Part shown: positions 25,808-35,891 of the stretch, piece by piece
Layout of the letters: the number at the start of each line of letters is the position of its first letter
Numbering within the stretch: position 1 is the first letter of the stretch
Assembly (NCBI RefSeq): GCF_000241485.1
Contig: NZ_JH584241.1
Location: 2,325,096-2,389,095 of the forward strand
Reading direction: 5' to 3'
Length of the DNA stretch: 64,000 bases
DNA from: Sphingomonas sp. PAMC 26605
GTDB lineage: Bacteria > Pseudomonadota > Alphaproteobacteria > Sphingomonadales > Sphingomonadaceae
Made by a program: the position numbers and the translations under genes
The notes under the pieces: model-generated
Seen by the model: only the letters and a program-made list of their open reading frames with translations
Told to the model about the DNA's origin: nothing
The model's database searches: none

Positions 25808-27358
25808 TCAGCGCGCCCAGCCTGGCTCCGCGGGAACGAGCGTTTCGAGAAACGCCGCCGCGCTCGACCGATACGCCTCGCGCACCGCAGGGGTCATCCG
25901 GTCCCAATTGGCATACATCGTCGTCATCCGGCGATTGCGCCGGAAGCGGCGCTCGTGCCGCACGAGGAAATCCCAATAGAGCGCGTTGAACGGGCAGGCG
26001 TCGGGGCCGGTCTTCTGCTTGACGTCGTAGCGGCAGCGCCGGCAATGGTCCGACATGCGGTTGATATAGGCGCCGCCGCCGGCATAGGGCTTGGTCGCGA
26101 GCCGCCCGCCATCGGCATGCTGGCTCATGCCGATCACGTTGGGCAGTTCGACCCATTCATACGCATCGGCATAGACGACGAGGAACCAGTCGGCGACGTC
26201 CTGCGGCCGCACGCCCGCGAGCATCGCGAAATTGCCGAGCACCATCAGCCGCTGGATGTGATGCGCATAGCCATTGTCGTGCGTGTTGCGGACCGCTTCG
26301 GCGAGGCACAGCATCTCGGTCTTGCCGGTCCAGTAGAAATCGGGGAGGGGGCGCGTCGCGTCGAGCGCGTTGGCGCTCGCGGCGTCGGGCATTTCTAGCC
26401 AGTAATAGCCGCGGACATATTCGCGCCAGCCGATCACCTGGCGGATGAAGCCTTCGGCGGCGTTGAGCGGCACGGTGCCCGCGGCGTACGCGTCGGCAGC
26501 GGCCTGCGCGACGTCTAGCGCGGTAAGCAGCCCGAGGTTGAGCGCGGGGCTCAGCCAGCTGTGGTAGAGCCAGTCCTGCCCCGTCACGAGCGCGTCCTGA
26601 TAGGTGCCGAAATCGGGGAGCGCGGTGCGGACGAAATGGGCGAGCGCCTCGCGCGCCTGCGCCGCGGTGACGGGCAGGCCGAACTGGTCTAGCCGCCCGA
26701 AATGGCCCGCAAAGCGAGCGGCGACCAGCTCCATCACCGCGGTTGTGCAGGCATCGGGCGCGAAGTGCAGCGGTTGCGGATAGTTTAACCCACCGCGCGG
26801 CGGGGCGCGATTGTCGGCGTCGAAATTCCATTGCCCGCCTTCGGGCTTGCCCTCGGCGGTCATCAGCAGGCCGGTCTTGCGGCGCATGTCGCGGTAGAAA
26901 TATTCCATCACCAGATCGTTGCGCGATTGCGCCCAGGTCTGGAATTCGAGGATGCCGCAGACGAAGCGATCGTCCGGGCGGATATCGACGGCGAGGCCGA
27001 AGCGCTCGGCCCAGCCGTCGATCATCGTCTTCACGCGCCATTCGCCCGATTCGACGATCCGGATCGAAATGGGGCGATGCCGCTCGACCGCACGCGCGAC
27101 TTCGCCGGTGAAGCTGCCGCTATTGGCCGGATCGTCAAGCTCGACATAATCGACCGTCCATCCGTCGGCGCGCAGTTCGTCGGCGAAGTGTCGCATCGCC
27201 GACAGGATCAGCGCGATCTTGCGCTTGTGATGGCGGACATAGGTCGTCTCGTCGGCGACCTCCATCAACAGCACGACCGCGTCGTCCTTCGCGACGGATT
27301 GGAGCGAAGCGAGACCATGCGAGAGCTGATCGCCGAGGATCGGAATGAGAATCGTCAT
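25808..27358 (-). CDS. FeS-cluster photolyase/cryptochrome (PhrB/FeS-BCP type)
   Basis: A 516-residue photolyase-related flavoprotein. Four cysteines for a 4Fe-4S cluster are present at Cys351, Cys439, Cys442 and Cys455 (SDHCRRCRYDVKQKTGPDAC), with spacing the same as in Agrobacterium PhrB. Other landmarks are ILGDQLSHG at the N-terminus, WREYVRGYYW, and NGYAHHIQRLMVLGNFAML in the FAD-binding region. This family repairs (6-4) UV photoproducts using FAD and light, with a lumazine antenna. It is a monocistronic gene between the acidic protein and the cupin. Confidence 0.93.
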   Translation of the reverse strand: MTILIPILGDQLSHGLASLQSVAKDDAVVLLMEVADETTYVRHHKRKIALILSAMRHFADELRADGWTVDYVELDDPANSGSFTGEVARAVERHRPISIRIVESGEWRVKTMIDGWAERFGLAVDIRPDDRFVCGILEFQTWAQSRNDLVMEYFYRDMRRKTGLLMTAEGKPEGGQWNFDADNRAPPRGGLNYPQPLHFAPDACTTAVMELVAARFAGHFGRLDQFGLPVTAAQAREALAHFVRTALPDFGTYQDALVTGQDWLYHSWLSPALNLGLLTALDVAQAAADAYAAGTVPLNAAEGFIRQVIGWREYVRGYYWLEMPDAASANALDATRPLPDFYWTGKTEMLCLAEAVRNTHDNGYAHHIQRLMVLGNFAMLAGVRPQDVADWFLVVYADAYEWVELPNVIGMSQHADGGRLATKPYAGGGAYINRMSDHCRRCRYDVKQKTGPDACPFNALYWDFLVRHERRFRRNRRMTTMYANWDRMTPAVREAYRSSAAAFLETLVPAEPGWAR

Positions 27359-27407
27359 ATGCCCGCCTCAACGCCTCGCGCGACCAGCGGATGCATCGCC
27401 CAGCGGG

Positions 27408-27803
27408 TCAGTCGGCCCCTACATATTCGGCATCGCTGACCTGTTCCAGCCAGTCCACGACCTTGCCGTCGAGCGCCTCTGCGATCGCGATATGGCTCAT
27501 CGCGCAATCGGGGGAAGCGCCGTGCCAGTGCCGCTCGCCGGGTTCGAAGAACACGCTGTCGCCCGGGCGAACGTGCTCGACCGAACCGCCCTCACGCTGC
27601 ACCCGGCCGAGCCCGCTCAGGATCAGGATCGTCTGGCCGAGCGGATGCGTGTGCCAAGCGGTGCGCGCGCCGGGCTCGAAGGTGACGGTCGCGCCGCTCA
27701 AGCCGCCGCTGCCCTTGAACGGCGCGTCGATCCGCACGTGTCCGGTGAAATAGTCGGCCGGGCCGGCGGCCGAGGCGGTGTCGCCGCTGCGGGTGATCTG
27801 CAT
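27408..27803 (-). CDS. Small cupin, manganese (R)-hydroxynitrile-lyase-like
   Basis: A 131-residue single-domain cupin. Metal ligands are visible as His51, His53 and Gln57 (AWHTHPLGQ) and His92 (ERHWHG). The sequence from GPADYFTGHVRID to EALDGKVVDWLEQVSDAEY closely follows the bacterial cupin hydroxynitrile lyase of Granulicella tundricola. That lyase activity may be accidental and the physiological substrate is unknown. The start at 27803 gives the normal N-terminus (MQITRSGDTASAAGPAD). It lies just downstream of the Nramp-like transporter. Confidence 0.8.
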   Translation of the reverse strand: MQITRSGDTASAAGPADYFTGHVRIDAPFKGSGGLSGATVTFEPGARTAWHTHPLGQTILILSGLGRVQREGGSVEHVRPGDSVFFEPGERHWHGASPDCAMSHIAIAEALDGKVVDWLEQVSDAEYVGAD

Positions 27804-27871
27804 GGTGGTACGCTCCAAAGGGTTCGCGGAGAATAGGCCGCCCTGCGACGCGCCGATAGGGCGTGTGCCGC

Positions 27872-29137
27872 TTATTGAACGAACACCATCGCGAGCACCG
27901 CCGCGGCCATCACGACGGTCGCGATCCAGCCGAGCGCGTAGAGCCGCGGGCCGATCGTGAACTTGCCCATCGTCCGGCGGCGCCGCGCGACGAGCATCAT
28001 CGCCGCCATGATCGGCACGGCGACGACGCCATTGATCACCGCGCTCCAGAACAGCGCCTTGATCGGATCGATCGACGACCAGTCGATCGCGATGCCGAGC
28101 AAGGTCGCGAGCCCGACCACGCCGTAGAAGCCGACCGCCTCCCACGGCTTGTGTTCGAGCCCGCATTTCCACCCGCGGCTTTCGCCGATCGCATAGGCGG
28201 CCGAACCGGCGAGCACCGGTACCGCGAGCAACCCCGTGCCGATGATGCCGAGCGCGAACAGCAGGAAGGCGAACTTGCCGGCGACCGGCTTCAGCGCGGC
28301 GGCGGCATCGGCGGCCGAGCCGATCGTGGTGTGGCCGCCCGCATGCAGCGTCGCGGCGGTGCCGATGATGATCGCGAGCGCGACGATATTGGAGATCGCC
28401 ATGCCGGCGAGCGTGTCGATCCGCATCCGGCGAAATTCGCGACGCGCCTGCCACGGCGCATCGACGAGCGGCGCGGCGTCGTCGGATTGCGCGACTTCCT
28501 CGACCTCCTGCGCGCTCTGCCAGAAGAAGAGATAGGGGCTGATCGTCGTGCCGAAGATCGCGACGACGGTGACGACCGCGCTGCGTCCCTCGATCCGCGG
28601 CACGACCAGCCCGGTCGCGGCGGCGGCCCAGTCGATCTTCACCATGAACACCAAGGTGACATAGGCGAGCAGGCTGAGCGTGATCCACTTGAGGAAACTG
28701 GCGTAGCGCCGATAGGGAATGAACAGCTGGAGCAGCAGCGACAGCAAGGCGAAGCCGATCGTCAGCAGATGGCCGTTGGTGCCAACCACCAATTGCCCGG
28801 CATTGCCCATCGCCGCGATGTCGGCGCCGATATTGATGGTGTTGGCGGCAAACAGCAGCATGACCAGCCCGGTGACCAGCCAGCGCGGGAACAGGTCGCC
28901 CATGTTCTTCGCGAGGCCGCAGCCGGTGACGCGGCCGATATGCGCGCTGACCAATTGCACCGCCGACATCAGCGGATAGGTGAGCAGCATCGTCCAGAGC
29001 AGGCCGAAGCCGAATTGCGCGCCGGCCTGCGAATAGGTCGCGATGCCGCTCGGATCGTCGTCGGCGGCGCCCGTCACGAGACCCGGGCCGAGCTGCTGGA
29101 ACAGCGCGATCGAGCGCAGGCGTCGTTTGAGGTTCAT
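27872..29137 (-). CDS. Nramp-family divalent metal transporter with atypical metal site
   Basis: A 421-residue LeuT-fold Nramp protein with about 11 TM helices. The helix-1 site, normally DPGN, reads DDDPSGIATY (Asp28-Pro29-Ser30-Gly31), and the helix-6 MPHN-type motif is replaced by TTISPYLFFW. It therefore belongs to an Nramp-related branch whose metal preference is not the Mn/Fe selectivity of classic MntH. Located upstream of the cupin on the same strand. Candidate substrates are divalent cations; specificity unknown. Confidence 0.88.
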   Translation of the reverse strand: MNLKRRLRSIALFQQLGPGLVTGAADDDPSGIATYSQAGAQFGFGLLWTMLLTYPLMSAVQLVSAHIGRVTGCGLAKNMGDLFPRWLVTGLVMLLFAANTINIGADIAAMGNAGQLVVGTNGHLLTIGFALLSLLLQLFIPYRRYASFLKWITLSLLAYVTLVFMVKIDWAAAATGLVVPRIEGRSAVVTVVAIFGTTISPYLFFWQSAQEVEEVAQSDDAAPLVDAPWQARREFRRMRIDTLAGMAISNIVALAIIIGTAATLHAGGHTTIGSAADAAAALKPVAGKFAFLLFALGIIGTGLLAVPVLAGSAAYAIGESRGWKCGLEHKPWEAVGFYGVVGLATLLGIAIDWSSIDPIKALFWSAVINGVVAVPIMAAMMLVARRRRTMGKFTIGPRLYALGWIATVVMAAAVLAMVFVQ

Positions 29138-29221
29138 CGTTCCGCTCGTTCTCAGTCGTTACGGACGCAACCGTGGCAGCGGCGGCGGGCGAGGTAAAGT
29201 CGCGCCGCCGCCGTGCGTCGG

Positions 29222-29530
29222 TTAGTTGCCGGTCGAGACATTGCCCTTGAAGTCGAGCCCGACATGGACCGAGCGGCCGCCCTTGCGCGCGGTGCCGCGC
29301 CATACGCCGGCCTGGTCCTTGGTCAGCGCCGAGACGCCGGTAAAGCCCGACTTCGCGATATGCGCGCGCGCCTGCGCCTGGGTGAACGAATTGGCGCCGC
29401 TTTGCGCGCTTCCGTCATTGACGGTGTGCGCGTCCTTGATCGCAATGTTGTTCTTGGCCGGCGCGGTCTGCGCGAGCGCGGGGGCTGCGAGCAGCGCCGC
29501 GCCGAGCAGAAAAGGGGTCGAGATACGCAT
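29222..29530 (-). CDS. Exported PepSY-like small protein
   Basis: A 102-residue protein with a signal peptide (MRISTPFLLGAALLAAPALAQ) and a mature part containing one short alpha/beta repeat (TQAQARAHIAKSGFTGVSAL then VWRGTARKGGRSVHVGLDF), the pattern of a single PepSY-like domain. Probably periplasmic. Function unknown; PepSY-like domains are often inhibitors or ligand binders in the envelope. Confidence 0.7.
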   Translation of the reverse strand: MRISTPFLLGAALLAAPALAQTAPAKNNIAIKDAHTVNDGSAQSGANSFTQAQARAHIAKSGFTGVSALTKDQAGVWRGTARKGGRSVHVGLDFKGNVSTGN

Positions 29531-29552
29531 GATGTGTTCCTTCGTGTTCGGT

Positions 29553-30155
29553 TCAGACGCGGTCGTAGCGGGCGCGTTCGGCAGCGATTTCGGTTTCCGA
29601 ATAGGCCGGCGCGGTGTCGTCGAAGCGGTTCCAGCCCTGCGACCGGTACGCCTCGCGGCGCTCGCCGAGGTTGACCGTGCGGTCGTCGCTGAGGATCTGG
29701 CGCGCGGTCGCTTCGAGCGGCGCGTCGACCTTGGCGGTGACGAGCGTGCCGCCGCGGCGGATGCCCTCGGCATAGACGTGCGCGTCTTCCTCGGGGACGC
29801 CGGCATGCGTCAGCGCGCCGACGATACCGCCGGCGGCCGCGCCGACCAATGCACCACCGGCTGCACCCGCTGCGGTCGCGGCGAGCCAGCCGGCCGCGAC
29901 CACCGGGCCGATCCCGGGAATGGCGAGCAGGCCGAGCCCGGCGAGCAGGCCGCCGACGCCACCAACTGCGGCGCCGATACCGGCGCCTGCGCCCGCATCC
30001 TCGGCAGCGGGGTCGGCGACATCACCAGCGGGATTGCGCTTGTCATGGCCGACGATGCTGATGTCGCGATGCGCGACGCCGGCGGCTTCGAGATCCTGCA
30101 CCGCGCGGCGTGCGTCGTCGTAATTGTCGAACAGGCCTGTGAGGGTCTGGGTCAT
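29553..30155 (-). CDS. General-stress-type protein with glycine-zipper region (YflT/DUF1269-like)
   Basis: A 200-residue protein. The first 45 residues form an alpha/beta unit (GLFDNYDDARRAVQDLEAAG, DISIVGHDK) as in YflT/GsiB-linked stress proteins, followed by a long Gly/Ala-rich hydrophobic hairpin (about 65-120) and a second alpha/beta unit (TLVTAKVDAPLEATARQIL). A stress role, perhaps membrane-associated, is known for the family. It clusters with a GlsB-type gene and a PepSY-like gene, all on the same strand. Confidence 0.75.
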   Translation of the reverse strand: MTQTLTGLFDNYDDARRAVQDLEAAGVAHRDISIVGHDKRNPAGDVADPAAEDAGAGAGIGAAVGGVGGLLAGLGLLAIPGIGPVVAAGWLAATAAGAAGGALVGAAAGGIVGALTHAGVPEEDAHVYAEGIRRGGTLVTAKVDAPLEATARQILSDDRTVNLGERREAYRSQGWNRFDDTAPAYSETEIAAERARYDRV

Positions 30156-30216
30156 GATACGCTCCTGTGTCCGGCCGTGGATCGGCCGGGTGTGTGGGGG
30201 GAAGGTCGGGGAAGGT

Positions 30217-30474
30217 TCAGCGCGTCGTGCCGCGCACGACGAGATGATAGAGCACCAGCACGACGATCGCGCCGATGACGGCGACGACGAGGCTGTAGAC
30301 GTTGAGGCCGGTGACACCGGCGGCGCCGAACTGGTTGAACAGGAAGCCGCCGACGACCGCGCCGACGACGCCGAGCACGATGTCGAGCAGCACTCCTTCA
30401 CCCGATTTGTTGACGATCTTGCTGCCGATGAAGCCGGCGACGAGACCCAGGATGATCCAGGCAAGAATGGACAT
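30217..30474 (-). CDS. GlsB/YeaQ/YmgE-family stress membrane protein
   Basis: An 85-residue protein with three short hydrophobic helices (AWIILGLVAGFIGSKIV, LDIVLGVVGAVVGGFLF, SLVVAVIGAIVVLVLYHLVV), typical of transglycosylase-associated/GlsB stress proteins. The GFIGSKIVNKSGEGVLLDIV stretch is the family hallmark. Part of the stress cluster 29222-30474. Confidence 0.9.
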   Translation of the reverse strand: MSILAWIILGLVAGFIGSKIVNKSGEGVLLDIVLGVVGAVVGGFLFNQFGAAGVTGLNVYSLVVAVIGAIVVLVLYHLVVRGTTR

Positions 30475-30595
30475 GCGAATTCTCCTCTCACACCGGACGA
30501 CTGTCCGGGACGCTTAGGAAATTAGGCATGCGCGCGGGGGCGCCAAAGATGCGCGGGCACCCGATCGATAGGTGCATCGGCACCCATTTCGACGA

Positions 30596-32083
30596 TTAGT
30601 TCGACGTATCGAGTCCCAATTGATGCCCGCGATCGCGCGCCCAGATGATCGCCTCGGCGCGGCTGTGCGCGCCGATCTTGGCATAGAGGCGCGCGACATG
30701 GTTGCGGACGGTGGTGCGTTTCAGCGCTAGCGCCGATGCTATTGCATCGTCGGCCTTGCCCTGGGTGATCAGCGCCAGCACCTCGCGCTCGCGCGGCGTC
30801 AGCTCGACTGCGCGGGTCGAGGATTTCGTCTCGCTGGTGCCGCGGCGCAGGTCGGCGAGGCGGTCCATGATCTTCTGGCTGAGCCAGCTCGAATCCTGCA
30901 TCGCGCTTTCGATCGCGGCGATCAAATCGAGCTCGGTGCGCTTGCGCTCGCTAATGTCCTGGAACGCCGCGAGGATGCAGTATTGGCCATTGATCGACAC
31001 CGTCTCGGCCGAGGCGAGACAGGTGACGAGCGCGCCGGTACGCGTCTTGATCTGTACCTCATAGCCGCGGAACGACCCGCTTTCGGCGACCTTCTTCTCG
31101 ATCTCGCGCCGCGTCGCGCTGCTTTCGAACAGTTCGATCTCGGCCGGCTTGCGCCCGACCACGCTGTCATGGCCCCATTCGGTCAGCGCGAGAAAGGCGT
31201 GGTTGACGTTGAGCATGCGGTGCCCGTCGAGGCTGGTCAGCACCATCGGTACCGGCGCGAAGCGGAATGCGGTGGCGAACCGCTCCTCGCTCTGGCGCAG
31301 CGCCAGTTCGGCGCGGCGGCGCGGCTCGAGATCGGCAAAGGTGAAGATCATGCACGGCTCGTTATTGGGCATCTCGGCCGGATGCCCGGCGAGCAGGACG
31401 AGCTTGCCGTCGCCGCTCGGCAGCGGAAGGTCGGCCTCCATCTGCGGGATGCAGTCGCCCTTTGCCAGTCGCGCGGTTGCCTTGTCCTTCTCGGCGGCTT
31501 GGGCGAGGATGTCGAACTCGTACATCGAGCGCCCGACGATCTGGTCGCGCTCCCATCCCGAAAGCTCGAGAAAGCCCTCGTTGACGCGGACGTAGCGCAG
31601 ATCGGCGAGCCGCACGATCAGCGCGGGCGCGGGGTTGGCGTTGAACATGCTCTCGAAGCGTTCCTCGGCCTCGAAGGCTTCGGTGGCGTCGCCGATGATC
31701 AGCACGAGGCAATCGGGCTTGCCGTCGCGATCGAGCACGAAGCCGCGCTCGCGGTGCACCCAATCGGGCTCGCTCTGGTGCGTGCGGCGGACATCGACGA
31801 TCACGTCTTCGAAGGATTCGCCGCGGCACAGCCGGGCCATCGGATAGGCGGTGGCGGGGAGCTTATGGCCGTCGCGGAGGCGCAGCTCGAAACGCTGTTG
31901 ATAGGCCTGTATCGTGTCGCCGAGCTCGGCGGTCCGCGTGCAGCCGTGCATCGCTAACGCGGCGGCGTTCGCCCAGACGATGCGCTCGTCGGGCTCGATC
32001 AGGATGACGCCGTCGCTCAGGCCTTCGACGATGCGGTGGAGCTGCTGCCGATCGGGCTGGTCCTGTTTCGCCGCTGCGGCCAT
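30596..32083 (-). CDS. PAS-domain LuxR-type regulator
   Basis: About 495 residues. Three PAS-like sensory units are visible (around IVEGLSDGVILIEPDERIVW, MFNANPAPALIVRLADLRYV, FRFAPVPMVLTSLDGHRMLN), then a short coiled segment and a C-terminal LuxR HTH (ELTPREREVLALITQG, TVRNHVARLYAKIGAHSRAE). No receiver domain, so input is by PAS ligands. ATG 32083 with GAGG 8 bp upstream is preferred to GTG 32155, which has no ribosome site. Signal and target genes cannot be told. Confidence 0.85.
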   Translation of the reverse strand: MAAAAKQDQPDRQQLHRIVEGLSDGVILIEPDERIVWANAAALAMHGCTRTAELGDTIQAYQQRFELRLRDGHKLPATAYPMARLCRGESFEDVIVDVRRTHQSEPDWVHRERGFVLDRDGKPDCLVLIIGDATEAFEAEERFESMFNANPAPALIVRLADLRYVRVNEGFLELSGWERDQIVGRSMYEFDILAQAAEKDKATARLAKGDCIPQMEADLPLPSGDGKLVLLAGHPAEMPNNEPCMIFTFADLEPRRRAELALRQSEERFATAFRFAPVPMVLTSLDGHRMLNVNHAFLALTEWGHDSVVGRKPAEIELFESSATRREIEKKVAESGSFRGYEVQIKTRTGALVTCLASAETVSINGQYCILAAFQDISERKRTELDLIAAIESAMQDSSWLSQKIMDRLADLRRGTSETKSSTRAVELTPREREVLALITQGKADDAIASALALKRTTVRNHVARLYAKIGAHSRAEAIIWARDRGHQLGLDTSN

Positions 32084-32259
32084 CGCATTTGCCTCGTCCT
32101 TCGGTTGCGGAGCCCCGACAACGCGACCGCCGCCGAAAAGTCCAAATCGCGTCACGATATCGGCCGCTGTGCCGAATGGCGGGCCCTATCGTGCGGGCGG
32201 AGGCCATCGGCGCCGCCTGCGCCGGCATAGTCGAGGTGGCGCGGGAAAAGGGCCCGGAT

Positions 32260-32979
<720 letters not shown>

Positions 32980-33017
32980 ACGCTACTCCTGAATTCGGCA
33001 AAGGCTAGCGCAAGACA

Positions 33018-34283
33018 TCAGCCCGCGTCGCGCGCAATTTCGCGCCAGCCGATGTCGCGGCGGCAGAAACCGCTCGGGAAGACGATCTGGTCGACCGCAT
33101 GATAGGCGGCGGCTTGCGCTTCGGCGACGGTAGCGCCGAGCGCCGTCACCGCGAGCACGCGCCCGCCCGAGGCGACGAGCTGCCCGCTGTCGAGCCGCGT
33201 TCCGGCCTGGAAGACGAGGGCGCCGGTTTCCTCGGCTTCGGCAATGTCGTCGATCGGCCCGCCGGTCACAGGGGTGCCGGGATAGCCCGTGGCGGCGAGC
33301 ACGACGGTGAGGGCGGTCTGCTCGACCCACTTTGCCGGACCGCGCTCGCCGAGCGTGCCGTTCGCCACCGCGAGCAGGATTTCGAGCAAATCCTCGTCGA
33401 GCCGCGCCATCAGCACCTGGCATTCGGGGTCGCCGAAGCGCGCGTTGTATTCGATAAGCTTGGGGCCGTCCGCGGTCAGCATCAGCCCGGCATAGAGCAC
33501 GCCCGAAAACGGCGTCCCCGCGGCGGCCAGGGCTGCGACGGTCGGCTTGACGATCTCTTCGATCGCGCGGGCCTCGAGTTCGGGCGTCAGCACGCGCGCC
33601 GGGCTGTACGCGCCCATCCCGCCGGTGTTGGGGCCGATATCGCCTTCGCCGACGCGCTTGTGGTCCTGCGCGGAGCCGAAGCTGAGAATGTCCTTGCCGT
33701 CGGTCAGCACGAACAGGCTGGCTTCCTCGCCCTCGAGGAATTCCTCGATCACGGCTTCGCCGCCGCGCGCTCCGAACAGATCGGCGAGCGCGCCTTCGGC
33801 TTCCTCGCGCGTCATCGCGACGGTCACGCCTTTGCCCGCCGCGAGGCCATCGGCCTTGACCACGACGGGGACGCCGAAACGATCGAGCGCATGGCGCGCT
33901 TCGGCGCGACTGGTGGCGTGGACATAGCCCGCGGTCGGAATGCCGGCGCTATCGCACAACGCCTTGGTGAACGCCTTCGAGCCTTCGAGCTGCGCCGCCG
34001 CCTTGTTCGGTCCGAACACCGCGACACCAGCAGCGCGGAGGCTATCGCCGAGACCATCGACCAGCGGCGCCTCGGGGCCGATCACCACCAGCTCGACCGC
34101 GTTCTCGGCGCAGAACGCCACCACCGCAGCATGATCGGTCAGCTCTAGCGATACGATCTGCGCATGCGCCGCAATGCCCGGATTGCCGGGTGCGGCGAAC
34201 AGTGTACGCAGGCGCGGCGATTGCGCGAGCTTCCAGCCCAGCGCATGTTCGCGACCACCCGAGCCGATCAACAGGACATTCAA
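33018..34283 (-). CDS. purD: Phosphoribosylamine-glycine ligase
   Basis: A 421-residue ATP-grasp enzyme making glycinamide ribonucleotide in purine synthesis. N-terminus [19 protein letters not shown] is canonical, as are [52 protein letters not shown] and [14 protein letters not shown]. The first codon is TTG at 34283-34281, since no ATG fits this N-terminus. The AAAAGGG upstream on the minus strand serves as ribosome site. It is head-to-head with xseA; the two start codons share base 34283. Confidence 0.95.
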   Translation of the reverse strand: MNVLLIGSGGREHALGWKLAQSPRLRTLFAAPGNPGIAAHAQIVSLELTDHAAVVAFCAENAVELVVIGPEAPLVDGLGDSLRAAGVAVFGPNKAAAQLEGSKAFTKALCDSAGIPTAGYVHATSRAEARHALDRFGVPVVVKADGLAAGKGVTVAMTREEAEGALADLFGARGGEAVIEEFLEGEEASLFVLTDGKDILSFGSAQDHKRVGEGDIGPNTGGMGAYSPARVLTPELEARAIEEIVKPTVAALAAAGTPFSGVLYAGLMLTADGPKLIEYNARFGDPECQVLMARLDEDLLEILLAVANGTLGERGPAKWVEQTALTVVLAATGYPGTPVTGGPIDDIAEAEETGALVFQAGTRLDSGQLVASGGRVLAVTALGATVAEAQAAAYHAVDQIVFPSGFCRRDIGWREIARDAG

Positions 34284-35677
34284 TGGCGGACCCTTTTCTA
34301 GAGATTGCGCGGCGCGAGGGGATGGGCGCCGGATTGGGCGGCCTCGTAGCCGAGCCCGCTCCCGGCGACAACGCCGCGCCGATGAGTGTCGGGGAACTCG
34401 CCGGAAAGCTCAAGCGCGTCGTCGAGACCGAGTTCGGCTTCGTCCGCCTGCGCGGCGAGATCTCGGGCTACAAGCGCGTCGCGTCGGGGCACGCCTATCT
34501 CAGCCTCAAGGACGACAGCGCGGTCATCGACGGCGTGATCTGGAAGGGCAATGTCGCGCAACTCGGCTTCACCCCGCAAGACGGCGCCGAGGTGATCGCC
34601 ACCGGCAAGATCACGACCTATCCCGGCCGCTCGAAATACCAGATCGTCATCGACCGGATGGAGCTGGCGGGCGAGGGCGCGCTGATGGCGCTGCTCGAGA
34701 AATTGAAGGTCAAGCTGGCGGGGGAGGGGCTGTTCGCATCCTCGGCCAAGAAGCCGTTGCCCTTCGTGCCCGCGCGGATCGGCGTCGTCACCTCGCCGAC
34801 CGGCGCGGTGATCCGCGACATCCTCCACCGGCTCGAGGATCGCTGTCCGACGCATGTGCTCGTCTGGCCGGTCAAGGTGCAGGGCGCGGGGGCGGCGGAG
34901 GAGGTCGCACGTGCGATCGCCGGGTTCGATGCGATGTCGCCCGAGACGCGCCCCGACCTCGTCATCGTCGCGCGCGGCGGCGGGTCGATCGAGGATCTGT
35001 GGGCGTTCAACGAGGAAGTCGTCGTCCGCGCGATCGCCAAATGCAGCATCCCGCTGATCTCGGCGGTCGGCCACGAGACCGACACCACGCTCGCCGATTT
35101 CGCTGCCGACCTGCGCGCGCCGACGCCGACCGCCGCCGCCGAGATGGCGGTGCCGGTGCTTGCAGACCTCCGCCTGACGCTCGCCAGCTATGGTACCCGC
35201 ACCGAGAAATGCGCGCGGCGCTACGCCGAGCGCGGGCGCGAGCGGCTCGATGCCTTGGTCCGCGTGCTGCCGCGCCGCGACGCGCTGCTCGGGCCGCAGC
35301 GGCAGAAGGCCGACGATCTCGGCGCGCGGCTCGATCGCGGGCTCGAGCGCCGTGTCGTCGTCGCGCGCGGGCAGCTCGATCGCTCGGCGGGCGCTTTACG
35401 GTTGTCGACGCTCGACCGCCAGCTCGAGCGTGGCCGCGACCGGCTGAGCGCGACGTGGCGGCTGGTCGAATCGCTCGGACCCAACGCGATCCTCGACCGC
35501 GGCTATGCCTTCGTCTCGGCCAGACCTTCCGGCGCCGTCGTCGGGTCGGCGAGCGCCGCGCGCAGCGCCGGCACCGTCACGCTCCACTTCCGCGACGGCG
35601 AGGTCGACGCCAAGGTTGAGCGCGGCGGCACCAAGGCATATGGTGCGCCACCGCCCGAACAACCCACTCTCCTCTAG
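34283..35677 (+). CDS. xseA: Exodeoxyribonuclease VII large subunit
   Basis: A 464-residue large subunit of the single-strand exonuclease that processes recombination and repair intermediates. An OB-fold ([20 protein letters not shown], about 55-140) is followed by the catalytic domain ([54 protein letters not shown]). The ATG at 34283 with AGGA 6 bp upstream is chosen; the extra 30 residues before the OB fold are usual in sphingomonads. The gene DUF2093 starts 1 bp after the stop. The small subunit xseB is not in the window. Confidence 0.95.
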   Translation: MADPFLEIARREGMGAGLGGLVAEPAPGDNAAPMSVGELAGKLKRVVETEFGFVRLRGEISGYKRVASGHAYLSLKDDSAVIDGVIWKGNVAQLGFTPQDGAEVIATGKITTYPGRSKYQIVIDRMELAGEGALMALLEKLKVKLAGEGLFASSAKKPLPFVPARIGVVTSPTGAVIRDILHRLEDRCPTHVLVWPVKVQGAGAAEEVARAIAGFDAMSPETRPDLVIVARGGGSIEDLWAFNEEVVVRAIAKCSIPLISAVGHETDTTLADFAADLRAPTPTAAAEMAVPVLADLRLTLASYGTRTEKCARRYAERGRERLDALVRVLPRRDALLGPQRQKADDLGARLDRGLERRVVVARGQLDRSAGALRLSTLDRQLERGRDRLSATWRLVESLGPNAILDRGYAFVSARPSGAVVGSASAARSAGTVTLHFRDGEVDAKVERGGTKAYGAPPPEQPTLL

Positions 35678-35678
35678 A

Positions 35679-35891
35679 ATGAGCCGCGCCATGTTGATGT
35701 CCAATACCGATCGTCCCGCGCGGCTGCACTTCATGGCTAACGGCTTTCGCGTGCTCGCACCGGGTGACCATGTCGTCTGTGCCGTGAGCGGCGCGCGGAT
35801 CGCACTCGACGATCTGCGCTATTGGAGCGTCGCCAAGCAGGAGGCCTATGCGACCGCCGCGATCGCGACCGAAGCGATGACGCCCGCGTGA
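35679..35891 (+). CDS. DUF2093 domain-containing protein
   Basis: A small protein of 70 residues: RLHFMANGFRVLAPGDHVVC, then ALDDLRYWSVAKQEAYAT, matching alphaproteobacterial DUF2093. Start choice is uncertain: ATG 35679, 35691 (MLMSNTDRP, like known members) or 35697; none has a strong ribosome site. The single base gap to xseA suggests coupling. Its TGA overlaps the GTG start of the next gene. Function unknown; CAVSG suggests one of a pair of metal-binding residues at most. Confidence 0.85.
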   Translation: MSRAMLMSNTDRPARLHFMANGFRVLAPGDHVVCAVSGARIALDDLRYWSVAKQEAYATAAIATEAMTPA

